A stretch of DNA of 64,000 nt from Lactarius indigo (lineage: Eukaryota; Basidiomycota; Agaricomycetes; Russulales; Russulaceae). Of the stretch, positions 1-11,136 are shown piece after piece (the first letter of the stretch is position 1; the number at the start of each line of letters is the position of its first letter). A model generated the notes under the pieces. The model saw only the letters and a list, made by a program, of their open reading frames with translations. It made no database searches and was not told the origin of the DNA. The stretch covers positions 27,228 through 91,227 of the forward strand of contig JAFKAC010000172.1 of NCBI GenBank assembly GCA_025766275.1, given 5' to 3'. Position numbers and translations under genes: made by a program.

Positions 1-19
1 ACTCCTGAAAAGGGGGTGA

Positions 20-528
20 TGTTACGATACGGACTTGGTGACTCATTATACACGACTCATGACCGGTTATGACTACGGTCCGGTATCAGTATTAGTCATG
101 GACTCTTACATCGCATCAGTCAGCATAGTAGTTCGCATGTGATTGTGACTCATGTATGACTCATTCCTAGGATAGCCGTACTAGGGTTCGAGCTAGTTAC
201 GCTATTGGTTATTTACTGTTCCAGCGGCGCTTTAAAGCCCGCGCGTATCTGTATAAATAGTCGACTCGGAAGACCAAGAGTCTCCATCTTGGTCTTCTTC
301 AATCCACCACTTGACTCGTCCTCTATTTGCCTTAGTCTCGGACTAAGTGTGCTTTCACTTGTATCCATCTATCGGATACTCCTTCTTCACCTTTAGCTGC
401 AGCGTGCGCCTGAGTGCCCCTGTTCAGCTCGCGTTGGGTTGACACGTGATCCCCATTCGCTTACCTTTCGCTAAGTCGATTACGCCTCTCTCAAGTCCAA
501 GTCGGACTGACGCCGGTGGAGCGTAACA
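20..528 (+). mobile_element. 3' LTR of a Ty3/Gypsy (chromovirus-like) element entering from the left
   Basis: The 509-bp segment starts TGTTACGATA and ends GTAACA (TG...CA ends). It is immediately preceded by a polypurine tract, AAAAGGGGG, at 8-16, the same arrangement as before the 3' LTR at 20,058, so the element body lies to the left of the window. It carries the same GAAGACCAAGA...TCTTGGTCTTC hairpin (about 269-297) as the other two Ty3 LTRs here but is clearly more diverged. It is followed by GCATG and then KDZ-element sequence; the matching target-site copy would be outside the window. Confidence 0.82.
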
Positions 529-579
529 GCATGTATCGGCAGCTAATCATCTTCATTCAAGTCCCTTGACGCTGGGGAA

Positions 580-1874
580 ATGCAGGCTTTCCAGCTCCCT
601 CAGACGTGCACACTCTCCCCTCTGAGTCTGTCCCATCTCTGTGCCGAATACCTCCGTGCTCAGTTCCAATACAAGTTAAACCAGCGCTCCTCTCAGCCAA
701 TCAGCGTTGCTAAGGCACCACGAGCTCCCTTGATGCTGCCGGTGCCTCTAATTTCAGAGCTGGATCGAATTGCACTCACTCTGGTGGATGCATTCATGAA
801 CCGTGGTTAGTGACACAGACTGGGCACTCAGACATATATCCTGAGACAATCCAAGCAGTGCAGATAAACTGGGATATTACACGTTATGCAGATAAGCTCC
901 CAATGAAGCCAAACAATCCAGGAACCCAGGTGTCCAAGCAGAAAGAGGCCAGCCTGAAGAGGCAATATCCTCCGCTGGAGGGTACGGCAGCTGCCCTTAC
1001 CATTTCAAGGCCCTGCATTGTCATTGACAACCAAGGAATGATATTGGCATGGCATCTTCCTGGAATCTTGAATGATTCTCGGCAGGTAAGTTTACTCACC
1101 TTGTCCGATCACCGCATCAAATATAATGTATTTTAGGGTGAAATGATGGCAGCAACAGAGAAGCTACATTTTTTGTTGAGCAAGCGTCAAAGTAGCACAT
1201 CTTGGCGTGTTGATCCAGAAATATTTCCTTCAGGGCTAGAGGGCCTTCAGGGGGTGATCAACATATCACCTGCATGGTTCCAACAAGGACATGAGGTGAA
1301 TTTTCTCTACCAGTAATGTTTTATCATTCAGCAGCTGATTTCAATTGAGATGGTACAACCACACCCCCAGGTCGGTGCGGCTTTGAGAAAGCCAGCTGTC
1401 TTGGACTGGCTAGATTGCATCACTCAATCCAATTCAATATTGAGTGCAATCCTGGCTGTCATTCATCCGGAGCTTTATAATACCGGTCAGGATACCTTCA
1501 AACGGCTAAGAGAATGTGCCGAGATCCAGCCACAGGATGTCCTCCGTCAATGGACATCCGTTTTCAACGGCGTCTCTGTCATTTGTAATCGCCTCACGCC
1601 GCCACATCGGGACGGAAATTCCAGGAAACAATGGTATGATTTGCTGGCGTCTGTTGGGCGCTACCGAAATTGCAATTTGAGGCTGCCGGGAATTGGACTC
1701 TCGCTGGAGTATGGTCCTGGTTCAGTAGTTGGCCTGTTAGGGGGGACGCTGGAGCATGAAGTGCACAATTTTGAAGGAGAAAGAGTATGCTACGCATACT
1801 TCATGAGGGATAGAGTACATGAGTGGGCAGGGGTTCCAGGGAATTCTTGGATGAACATAGCCCACTATCAGTAA
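580..1874 (+). CDS. TET/JBP-family 2-oxoglutarate/Fe(II) dioxygenase (DNA 5-methylcytosine oxidase)
   Basis: Predicted exons 580-805, 859-1085, 1137-1295 and 1332-1874 join without frame breaks to a 384-residue protein; introns are 53, 51 and 36 nt. The last exon holds the double-stranded beta-helix core. The metal ligands are H296-R-D298 (nt 1605-1613) and H346 (nt 1755), in the context LEHEV. R355 (nt 1782), in GERVCYAYFM, is the expected 2-oxoglutarate contact. The upstream part contains INWDITRYADKLP, a GMILAWHLP segment and NISPAWFQQGHE, all typical of fungal TET/JBP proteins. Family members oxidise 5-methylcytosine in DNA to hydroxymethyl and further products; the exact substrate here is not visible. 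It is the first gene of the KDZ element and, unlike the transposase, has no stop codon or frameshift. The start ATG at 580 is the only in-frame choice I see; exon 1 is least certain. Confidence 0.9.
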
Positions 1875-3136
1875 CATAGCGACTGTCAAAGCTTTCTCCT
1901 ATATATCTTTTCTTGACTTAGCAAGGCCAGAATTCGATACCACTAGCAATGGGAATCAGTGTAATAGGGCATGGCTATTATGGTATATCTATGATTTCGG
2001 CAGCTCACTGTCGGTGCAAGGTTTCACAAATACAAAGAAATATTGTTATTTTTGCGGCAGCTCACCAAACGTCTTGAACAGAAATGGTGATCCATAGTAA
2101 ATTACAATCCCTCTCTATGAAAAATCTCTCTCAGCTCCCTCTCCTGAGCTGCCAGACAACACTCTATTTGGGGCATTACCAATGACATCTCATTCATTGG
2201 CTAGCTACTAACATCAGACCTGGGTGATGCTATGATATAGGGAAGATGTAGTTTCTGGATCTTCCTCCTTAACAGATACCCTTATCGCTGCAGGATCTGA
2301 GCTCTACACTGCTAGGAAACTACATCAGCATATTTGGGCATACCCCCCATGGTGGATCCATGGCTTCGGTAGCTCATTTGTTAGTACGATATTTTGCAGA
2401 TACAACATTATATTGTTTTTCGGTAGATCAGTAAATGTCTCTGGAGCGATAATTCCTGGTAATTGTCCCTCAGCCAAGTCAAACTGTTTGCCATCTTAAT
2501 GGGGTGTACTCATGTCACACTCCTAGAGACCATACTATCGAGCCTTGTCTCAATCACAAGAGAAATATCTTGTTTTTTGTCAAGACAGATGGCATCTGTG
2601 TTATCTCTGTGTTATATTGCCGAGGCTGCCGAGATGGTAATATGGTCTAGTACACTTTCGGTAGCTACCAATCAACCAAATGGTAGAAACCCTAAAATAA
2701 TGACAGACACCGCTGCCAGGTACCTTGAGAAGGCACACTTTTGCATAAACAGAACTGTTGACCCCAAATTTGTGCTTCACAGTTGAGGATGAACGAAGCA
2801 ACATGCTATCAAAGGGTATCTCATGTCATATACAATAGATAAAATATGTGCTACATGAGAGAACAGCCTGAAGTGGTTTAAGTAGTTGCCGATAGTAGTG
2901 TAAGTGACCACAGGTCCAGTCCAGTCCAGTTTAACAGCACAAAGTGGTTTGATTGGCTGCCAAACCTGGTTTATCTAAGCTACCAACAGTAGCGTGAGTG
3001 ACCACAGGTCAAGTCCGGACCGCAAAATCCACAGACGCAATACCCAGCCAGCCAAAGCTGCCGACAGGTTAATTGGAGGCGCTGCTTCTTCAGGGACATA
3101 TACTGCAACACACGACACATCCATTCTTAGTTTCCC
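1875..3136. repeat. Spacer between TET/JBP and transposase genes with two pairs of imperfect direct repeats
   Basis: No gene is supported here. A segment of about 140 bp near 1965-2110 (containing TTTCGGCAGCTCACT and TGCGGCAGCTCACC) recurs in diverged form near 2330-2470 (TTCGGTAGCTCATTT, TTCGGTAGATCAG). A second pair surrounds GTGAGTGACCACAGGTC: about 2870-2915 and 2980-3017. These look like decayed copies of the element's CGGCAG-type subterminal repeats. The 3' part should contain the transposase promoter. Confidence 0.5.
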
Positions 3137-6100
3137 ATGGCACGCAAGGGTGTGAAGGCATCCAAATTCCTCCACAGAAAGTCTAAGGCTAAGGTGATTG
3201 AGTGGGTGTCCCGAGAAGGCTCCCGAGGAACCAGAAATATCCCGGTAGAAGTAGGCACCTCAACAAATCTGCCGACACCAAGACAAGATGCTGGCAGAAT
3301 GGAGATAGACAACCATGGGGCAATATTGGATGAAACCGACCCTGCGTCCATGGATGTTGATGAGACAATCTGGATAGAGGAGCCATTCATACCTGAACAG
3401 ACGAGAGTGGGTTTGCATCCATGCCCTTCTCCAATAGTATTTTACATGTTCTCCCAGTCCCAGCACATATACATGGAAGAATTTATTCCTAGGATTGGCC
3501 CCTACTTGCGTTGCCTCCTCAACTCTGAGGGTGTCCCAGCTATGACAATGTGCCAGGGCTGCATGTCTGCCCCATTTGAGTGGAGATGTACCGACTGCTT
3601 CCCTGCTCTGGTGCTCTGCAAGGAGTGCTGCCGAAAATCACATAACCGGCTTCCGTTCCACAGGGTTCAGAAGTGGACAGGGAAATACTTCATGCCGTCG
3701 TGGTTGCGGGAGGTTGGGATATGCTTGCGTCTTGGGCACTCTGGGGATTTGTGCCCAATTCAAAGTGTGCGTTGCCAACCCTTTTATTTTTTAAATCTCA
3801 TTCCAAAAAATACAGTCACAGAGGTGCTATGATGCCGACAAAGACTGCCAGGTCAGTAGCCACAGAGAGTATCATGCAGCTGCCGACCTTGGCTTCGACA
3901 GTCCAAAACCTGGGCGTCATGATAAAGAGGGAAATCAAATAATAACTGTCATTGATAGGTCTGGAATCCACGAGATTGGCGTCAGCTGGTGCTTCTGCCC
4001 TGAAGCTCCTGAGCACGACATGCAGTTGATGATGGCAGGGCTCTTTCCAGCCACATTTCGCAACCCAAAGACAGCATTTACCTTCCGGGTGCTAGAAGAC
4101 TTCCATTTGGACAATCTTGAATGCAAGACGACTCCAAGCCAATTTTTCAGTCGCCTAAGGAGACTCACAAATGATGAGTTTCCAAATTCAGTGCCGGTAA
4201 GAGAACTTAGCACATCTGCCGATAGCAGACTAATCGGCAGCTTTAGGACCAATATCGGGAGCTGCTGAGGGTCTCCCGGCAGTGGAGAGTACTCATTTCC
4301 CGGAAGAGATTCGGTTTCGGGTATGGGGAGAATGAAGAACAGAAGCCGGGATCAACAGCTATATTCTGTGCTTTGTGTGCACAACCTGGAATCAACCTCC
4401 CCGAGGATTGGAGAGAGTTTGAAAATAGGTGTGTCAATAGTCTTCGGTACCTAGTAACTGCCAACATATTACTTTAGCAAAACCCTTTTCATGCGGGGCT
4501 TCATGATGGATGGGAACTTCCAGGCAGAGCACATGAAGATGAGGAATCCCGAGAATGACATTCCACTCTCTGAAGGTACAGGATTCATGGTCAGTCAAAA
4601 GTCATATGAATTGCACCTGAAATCGGCAGTTGAGAGGCGGCAGGTAAGCACTATCTCTGGTATTTCGGCAGGGGAGGGTTGACACTTGAGCAGAGATCGA
4701 CATGCCATGACCACCGTGCAGTAAATAATGTAAACAAGCACGGCGGACACCTTGAATCGACTGGAATTGGTGCCACTGCGTGCATTCATGGGGCTTTTGT
4801 GCCCGATTCTGTTGTTGACTTTCAAAAGGGAGAAGCGTGAGTTCTTATATCTATCTGCATACAATGAGTGAAAATCAACCCTCCAAAAGCCAGAAGAATA
4901 TGGACTATTCCATATTCAAGGCCCTAAACTTCAATATGGAGGGGATAGAGGCCGCCCTCATCTGCTATGATGTCATGTGTCAATGGAGTGTTCATATGAA
5001 GGAGAGGGTTATCGGCAGCAACTATCTCAAACTTCCTGACGGCCTGGAGCTCAGGTTGGGCATTGGTCTTTTTCATATCCATGGGCATCAAGATACCTGC
5101 CTAGCTAGGTATTCGCCCAGCTTCATCAAAGGAGGCCGACAAATAGATGGCGAGACCATCGAAACACTTTGGGCTCCACTCAATGAGATCTCCAGAAGTA
5201 CGAGGGGGATGTCAACATCGCATCGCAGGGAGGTCATAGATGACCATATGAATGACTCAAATTGGAAGAAGCTTATTGACCTAGGCAAGTTCCCTCCTAC
5301 AGATACCACATCAGTGCTTACGTGGGTTGGGTAGTCAATGCTGTGTCTAGACACTACTGAAAGGCACTTTCGGGAGCCACAATCAGCACGGCAGCATTTG
5401 AGTCCATAAATGTATCGGCAAGTACGGAGAGTGTTGAGGCTTGGAGCACCGAAGAGGAGTATGCACAAAGGGAGTGAGGTCATGACGTCAAAGTCATGGA
5501 CATCTATGACATCAAGAGGAAACAATGTGGGTACAATTACTCTATGATATGTTTGCCTGACATCAGGTTTCAGTCCCATCGCGTGCAGAGATACTTCTTG
5601 AATTGACACAGAAGGAGACTGAGGGCTCTAGCCATAAGGGACATGCTGTATGGCTTAGCAGTGGATTGAAGATTCAGGAGTCACAGTAGGATTCTCGGCA
5701 CCTTCTCCAGTGAGACATCTGATCGTGATTTCACAAAAAACATAGGTTATCCCTTCAAGCACTGGTGAGGAAGATTGGATCCCATCCAACACCAGATCAA
5801 CAGAGGGATATTACCTTGAAGCGTGCCCGACTCCAAGAAAGAGTTGACGCATTCCAAAAGCAGGCAGCTAACATTCTTCAAGACCCCCACGACAGCGGAG
5901 ATGACTACTGGGACAATGCCCCAAGAAGAGAAACCTATATTGGTGTAGAATTTGATGGCACTGATGAAGGAGAAGACAATGAGGATTGCACTTCATCTGC
6001 CGAAGAACATGATCAAATGGAGTTTCCAGGAAATTGCTCTACCAATGGCAGTGTGGATGCAGAGTATATCTCGTTGCATCTTCCTTCACATCTTGGACGT

Positions 6101-6880
6101 GACTGGTGTGATGGAAATTCTGCCGAAGCCCTGGCGAAGGCAGAAATACATCTACGGGAGGGACAACTGAACGATTCCCTACATCACATTCACATCTCCC
6201 TAGGCCACAAATCTTATCTGTTCAGACAGGATGTTCGTCTGGCACGTACACAAAGACTCAAAACACGCGCTTGGGCAGAAGTACATGCTGCCGAGTCAAC
6301 AGTTCAGCATCATGCCCGGGTGTATATTCGTGCCCGGCAGGCAATGGTAAACCTTGGAGCCGGCACCTCTCTCCTTGATTGATACAAAGTCTTGAGGCGC
6401 CAGGACTTGAGTGTCAAGACAAGTGTAATTGCCCCTCATGTACGTGGCCAGCGGAATAAATCATTGCCCTGGTTTTGGACAATGGACATTCAGAGAGATG
6501 CCGACATTGGGGAATGGATGGAAGACTGTGCGTAGCTCTCTGTTCACACACACTCAAACAATATAACGCTCTATACAGTCTACCGAGTACATTGGCTTCG
6601 GGCAAAAGCTCAAAAGATGCGATGGATAGAAGAACTTCAGTGTCTTCAAGTTGAGATGGAGTCCGCTGTCAGGTTTTTTAGGCATCAAGAGCAATTTTGG
6701 CAAGCAAAGCAGGAGCTCCTTGAGCCCCAGTCACAGTCAGGGCATGCTGCGTGGGCAGCCAAACAGAGTGCAATGTGGTGCTCGATGGCTATTCAGGCAG
6801 AGTCCAGGTTTACTGCTTTACTCAGGAGTAATCCGCCTCCTGAGTTTGCTAAAGTTCTACGGCTGCAACCAAGTAGATGA
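3137..6880 (+). pseudogene. KDZ-superfamily transposase with CxC2 cysteine cluster, two in-frame TGA codons
   Basis: Exons that keep phase at every junction: 3137-3766, 3822-4196, 4247-4428, 4478-4643, 4694-4836, 4890-5313, 5364-5526, 5574-5685, 5746-6527, 6579-6880 (introns 47-60 nt; 1,092 codons). The N-terminal third carries the CxC2 cluster: CQGC, WRCTDC, CKECC and H/H residues at nt 3550-3690, LGHSGDLC near 3740, then FPATFRNPKTAFTF. The KDZ core follows: DGNF (nt 4510), TCHDHRAVNNV, GIGATACIHG, VVDFQKGE, CYDVMCQW (nt 4966), LFHIHGHQDTC (nt 5070) and GETIETLWAPLNE (nt 5150). The C-terminal third is helical (LPSHLGRD, VHWLRAKAQKMRWIEEL). Two stops interrupt the frame: TGA at 5475-5477 and TGA at 6380-6382. 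Both could be CGA-to-TGA transitions. This copy is therefore probably inactive in its own right. Confidence 0.93.
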
Positions 6881-7378
6881 GTTTAATAACTTTCGCATAG
6901 CGCTGCCAATTAGCTATCGGTAGTCAGTGGGAGCTTAAAACTACAATTCCTTTAGAAATAAATCTGTTTCATTCCCTCATTTACAATTAGGCCTGCTATA
7001 TAGTCTCCAACGGAAAGTCAGAGTTATCTCTATAAAGGGAAACAGATTGGATGTTTTGCTTCACTGCAGCTAGCCATGAGTCACCGGTAGGTGTTTGTGG
7101 CTTGGGCTGCCAGTGGAGGGTCTCTGCTAACGACATTCTATTAGCACATAGCTGGCGGGAGGGCTGCCGATATATGGGCTTGTGACAGGCATGTGCCACA
7201 GGCATTTCCTCACACAAGCAACAGAAACTTCAAATGGAGATGTCTCGGAGTCATGTGCATGATGCAGCATGGGCGTATACTCACTTAAGATCATCAGCAC
7301 TCATCGGCAGCTCCCGAAGGCAGCTTCTTAAGCATAGAGATTCCATTCCATTTGCGCATCAATTCACATCCGCATACC
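6881..7378. other. Intergenic spacer within the KDZ element
   Basis: Between the transposase stop and the next gene. I see no coding exon on either strand. It contains scattered element words (GCTGCCGATA near 7168, CATCGGCAGC near 7300) and presumably the promoter of the following gene. Confidence 0.5.
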
Positions 7379-8056
7379 ATGTCCACTGAAATCGGCACCT
7401 CCATACTAGACGCTGCACTCGCCTACATTGGCCAGAGAATATCCATTATCCTTCTCAAACCTGCCGATATTGACAAAAACTATATCGGCAGCTTACACAA
7501 GGAAGTGGTAAGCATTACTCAATGTGCTAGGAATATCTTTTCACCAGAAATTGGACTTAGCTTGCTGCTGTATGGATTATTGGCCTTCTGTCGTCTAGCG
7601 GCAGCTCCCCTCAAGTGCCAGAGTCGGTCAGGATTGCCTTTCGTGGGTTTTCAGACATTAGGAACCCAGGGTCCTATATGGCTCCCGAAGCAAACCAGCA
7701 GCTAGAGGGAATGTTCCAGGCAGCTGGCATTCCTCAATTTAATTTTACAGAGTGGTGGAAATTTGAAGGGGAGACAATGAAAGAACCATTCGATGTCCGT
7801 GAGGAGGTAGTAGTGGGGTTGCTGCGTGCTCTAGAGATGGTATGTACCTCGTTTCATTTACTGATCCTCAAATTAACCAGTGCTGTAGCAGGAAGCTAGC
7901 ACGCAACTTCGCGCTAGAATAGTAGGGAAATTCAAAGAAGCACAGGAACTGGTCAAGGAAATTGAGAACCAGGTTAATTCCCTTTACGATACGATCTCCA
8001 ATGGTTTTGAGAGTCTTGAGGGAGAGGCCTCTCGTTTGGAAGAAAACATGGGTTAA
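7379..8056 (+). CDS. Unrecognised 190-residue coiled-coil protein of the KDZ element
   Basis: Exons 7379-7507, 7561-7839 and 7892-8056 (introns 53 and 52 nt, GTAAGC and GTATGT donors) join in phase from ATG to TAA. The N-terminal half has a hydrophobic stretch encoded around 7561-7600. The middle holds FNFTEWWKFEGETMKEPFD. The last exon is a heptad-rich helix (KFKEAQELVKEIENQVNSL). I do not recognise a family. The exon contains both CTGCCGATA and ATCGGCAG, the element's repeat words. Because it sits between the transposase and ORF4, on the same strand and with the same intron style, it is probably carried by the transposon and not a host gene. Accessory or DNA-binding partner roles are possible but nothing in the sequence decides. 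Confidence 0.65.
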
Positions 8057-8617
8057 TGAGAATTATATTTCTATGTCTTCGTGAAAATCAACTACAGTTT
8101 TCCATCCCCCCCTGCTAAGACATCTACCAAAACCATCTCATTTTCCAAATCACTCAAAAGGTCTTCCAATTTTTCTTTCCTTATCACCTTCCACTTTTTC
8201 AGGAAGCCAGCATTAGATCTGGCTTTTGAAAGCCATTCCGCAGAAACACCCTTTGGAGGGTCCTGTGTTGTGTTAGCTTCGGCAGATCAGATGACATTCC
8301 AAATCACCTTATCTATGAGCTTTTGAATCACAGGTTGTAAGAGCACCACATTTTTTGGGACCTCACTAAAACCTCCATTGGAGGGCCCTGTCATTTCCCT
8401 CTGATGTTGACCTGCATCAGAATCTGTTTCACTGAGGAATGAAACACCCTTCCAGAATTCAGAGCGCATCTACAGGCATTGGTTTAGTGCCCTGGTTAGG
8501 CATTAGTTTGATCCACACACTGCCTCCTTAAAGTTGTTCTCCTCTAACTCAGAGACATGCTTTTGTATCTCTGAATCGTTTCCCTGCATGGTAGATGGAA
8601 GCATGTTTCAGCGACAC
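8057..8617. other. Non-coding stretch
   Basis: No exon, RNA gene or repeat that I can support. One ATCGGCAG-like word (TTCGGCAGATCAG, near 8279) is present. The segment leads into the 33-bp tandem array. Confidence 0.4.
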
Positions 8618-9058
8618 AATCAGGTGCTGCCGATAAGCTCGCAGTGACCCAATAAGTTTCTGCCGATAAACTTACAATGGCCCAATCAGGTGCCGCCGAT
8701 AAGCTCGCGGTGGCCTATCAGTTGCTGCCCATAAACCTGTTGCTGCTGATCAAGTTGCAGTGGCCCAATCAAGTGCTACCGATAAAATTACAATGGCCCA
8801 ATCAGGTGCTGCCGATAAACTTGCACCAGCCTAATTAGGTGATGCCGATAAACTTTGCGGTAGCCCAATAGCCCAATCAGGTGCCGCCGATAAGCTCACG
8901 GCAGCCTAATCAGATAATGGCCATAAGCTTGCCATGGCCCAATCAGCAACTTTTGATATATTTGGAATGGTCCAGTCAGGTGCTACCGATAAGCTTGTAG
9001 CAGCCTACCCGGTGATGCAATAAACTCATAGCTGCCCAATCAGACGCTGCTAGGAGAA
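8618..9058. repeat. Tandem array of about 13 units of about 33 bp with core CTGCCGATAA and GGCCCAATCAGG
   Basis: Units follow the scheme CAATCAGGTGCTGCCGATAA + GCTTGCAGTGGCC with moderate divergence. Two motifs alternate: CTGCCGAT (variants CCGCCGAT, CTACCGAT, ATGCCGAT) and GGCCCAAT. The same two words occur in reverse orientation in the array at 11,137-12,675, so the two arrays look like inverted subterminal repeat blocks of one transposon. Such blocks are often transposase-binding sites; this is inference. Confidence 0.85.
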
Positions 9059-9412
9059 ATGCTGTGATGGCCTGTATTATATACCCACACTAGCTGCCGA
9101 CAGAACCCGAACGCTCTGATAGGACAGTTGACAATATATCTGCATGGGCCATGATTACAGACCTGCATATGCGCTCTGTACTGCCTCCCCCTGGATCTAC
9201 TACCAGCTCTATTCCATGTCAACATTCTAACCAAAGATGAACAAACTCTTCACCACCATGCTGCTATGCTCAAAAATGGGCTAGAAGCATACCGCACATG
9301 CACACACCAAGATGAAATAAAGTGGAAGAATTTATTGAGAGCACGCTTGGTATCCTAGTGTGCTTTCCATCTGCTTCTACAAGCTAAGCTCAGATATTTC
9401 TAGAGAGAATCG
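9059..9412. other. Non-coding spacer upstream of ORF4
   Basis: No gene seen. It contains one CTGCCGACAG word (near 9095) and presumably the ORF4 promoter; short open frames here lack features. Confidence 0.35.
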
Positions 9413-11063
9413 ATGAACTATTTTGTTGATGCGAATACAAGAAGTCCCACACCTCCCCGTGTTCACCCACTCCTATTGAGCCTTGCTTTGATGTTCAACG
9501 AGTCTGAAACCTCCCTGAACATGAGAGCTGTCTCTGAGGATAATCCAAAGGTGTTAAGTAGCAACTATTATACTTCACCCAAAGATCTTCCACCGCTGGA
9601 CATACATCTACCTGGTCAAAATGGTACGGTACTGTTCTCTGATGTTCATGGGTCTCTACTTACATCGGCAGCTTCCTGTGGCGAATGTATGGTACCTAAG
9701 CTTCAAGAAGGTTTGGCGATGGTAAGCAATGTAGCAATGAGTATCCCGTCGGCAGCTTCCATTCTGGAATCTATGGCACCTGAATGTTACGATTCTGCGC
9801 ATTGAACCCTTACTGTACCGGTTGTGACTACGGCGGTAAGGTAGATTAGTCACGGACTCGGGGTTTACGAAGGAGTTAGGTGTTTACGGATGACTCGATC
9901 CTAGTACAGGTAGTAGTAGTACTAGGATTGCGGTACTTACGCGATACGTTGGACGCTACATTACTGTGACTCATAGCAGCGCTTGAAAGCCTGCTCTTCT
10001 TGTATTTAAGGCAGCCGCAGAAGACCAAGATACGCCATCTTGGTCTTCTTCAATCGTCACTTGTCTTCTCTTCCAAAGCTTGCCTCCTTTCCGTCAAAGC
10101 CTCCGTTTCCAGAGGAGTGCTACCAAGATCCTAGTGTCTGCGTACATCTAAAAACTTTGCCTTCGAGCCATACGCCTTGGAGCGTGATCAGCTAAGTCAC
10201 AGAATCGCCTTACCGAGCTCAAGTCGAGCTAACGTCGTGACGGCGTTACACTGAACCTCAAGACGATTCAACAGAGGTTGACCATTCAATAGTCACTATT
10301 CCTAGCAATGGGAAGAAGCAGCAGTGTGCTGCTGGTGGCGGTCTTCGGAGTGAGTCCCATATTTTATCCCACAGATGCACTGAGAAATAAAATTGCTGCC
10401 GAAGAAATTGTCACAAGATCGGCAGAAAAACAGAAAGCTGCCGATGACTGTACTAAAGCAATCACCGGTACTATGCCAAAGAGACAAGATAATGGAAACG
10501 TAAGTGATTGGATTGAAACATAAAGCTGGCCCAAAGATCCAAGATCTATTATTCCTGCAGGTTCTACATGACACTCCAAATACCTGTAGTTCAAAGGTAG
10601 CTAGGCTACGAGATAAAGCCAAGGGTAAGATGGCTAAGCACACAAACCCGCCAAAGGGAGATGGGCCAAATGTCAGGGACGAGGGGAAGCAGTCCAAGAC
10701 AGTGTTTATAAAGGACAAGCCTTCGCCCCAAGAAGAGAACACCGATGAAAGCAGGGAGGAAGGCAATGAGCCAGCAATCTCATGTGTGTTCACTGAAGTT
10801 TACATCTGGTTTTACACTCATCGTGCATACTGTCAGTTCGAGGCGAAGACAACAATAGTGTCGTCAGAGACCTAGAAAAAGAGGTCCAGGCTCTGAAAAG
10901 TAGATGCGAGGGGCAAGACAAGATGATTGAGGACCTGAAATCGAGATGTGAGACACATGAGAGGGTCCTTGAGATGCTTCGGCAGGAAATTGTGCAGCTT
11001 CATGACGGCCAGAAGACTCTAAATACCATGTATGATGGAAAGAGCTATGATCTCATGCCATAA
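9413..11063 (+). pseudogene. ORF4 of the KDZ element: unrecognised 341-codon coiled-coil protein, split by a solo LTR
   Basis: Removing the solo LTR and one copy of its 5-bp duplication gives a continuous frame: 9413-9784 joined to 10,256-10,334, then exons 10,375-10,499, 10,561-10,783 and 10,837-11,063, ending TAA at 11,061. Introns of 40, 61 and 53 nt keep phase. The N-terminus is rich in S and P. The middle is lysine- and glutamate-rich (DKAKGKMAKH, PQEENTDESREEGNE). The last exon is a strong coiled coil (DLEKEVQALKSRCEGQDKMI and following heptads). I do not recognise the family. The gene was open when the LTR arrived, so it was probably functional in this element until then. The boundary of the 40-nt intron is the least certain. 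Confidence 0.65.
9785..10250 (+). mobile_element. Solo LTR of a Ty3/chromovirus element, 5-bp TSD CTGAA, inside ORF4
   Basis: The 466-bp segment runs from TGTTACGATT to GGCGTTACA and is flanked by CTGAA at 9780-9784 and 10,251-10,255, a perfect 5-bp target duplication. It shares blocks with the LTR at 12,676 (AACCCTTACTGTACCGGTTG, CTCATAGCAGCGCTTG, GAAGACCAAGA hairpin, end CGGCGTTACA). No internal region remains, so it arose by LTR-LTR recombination. Confidence 0.95.
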
Positions 11064-11136
11064 CTATAGTTCAAGTAGACCCTGTGGCTATTGCGAGTGT
11101 AATCAGGTTCATCAGCATCAATCATACATGCCGATT

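Noticed and set aside
2463..2786. 107-codon + frame between TET/JBP and the transposase
   Set aside because: Overlaps the imperfect repeat zone, has no family resemblance and is cut by element words.
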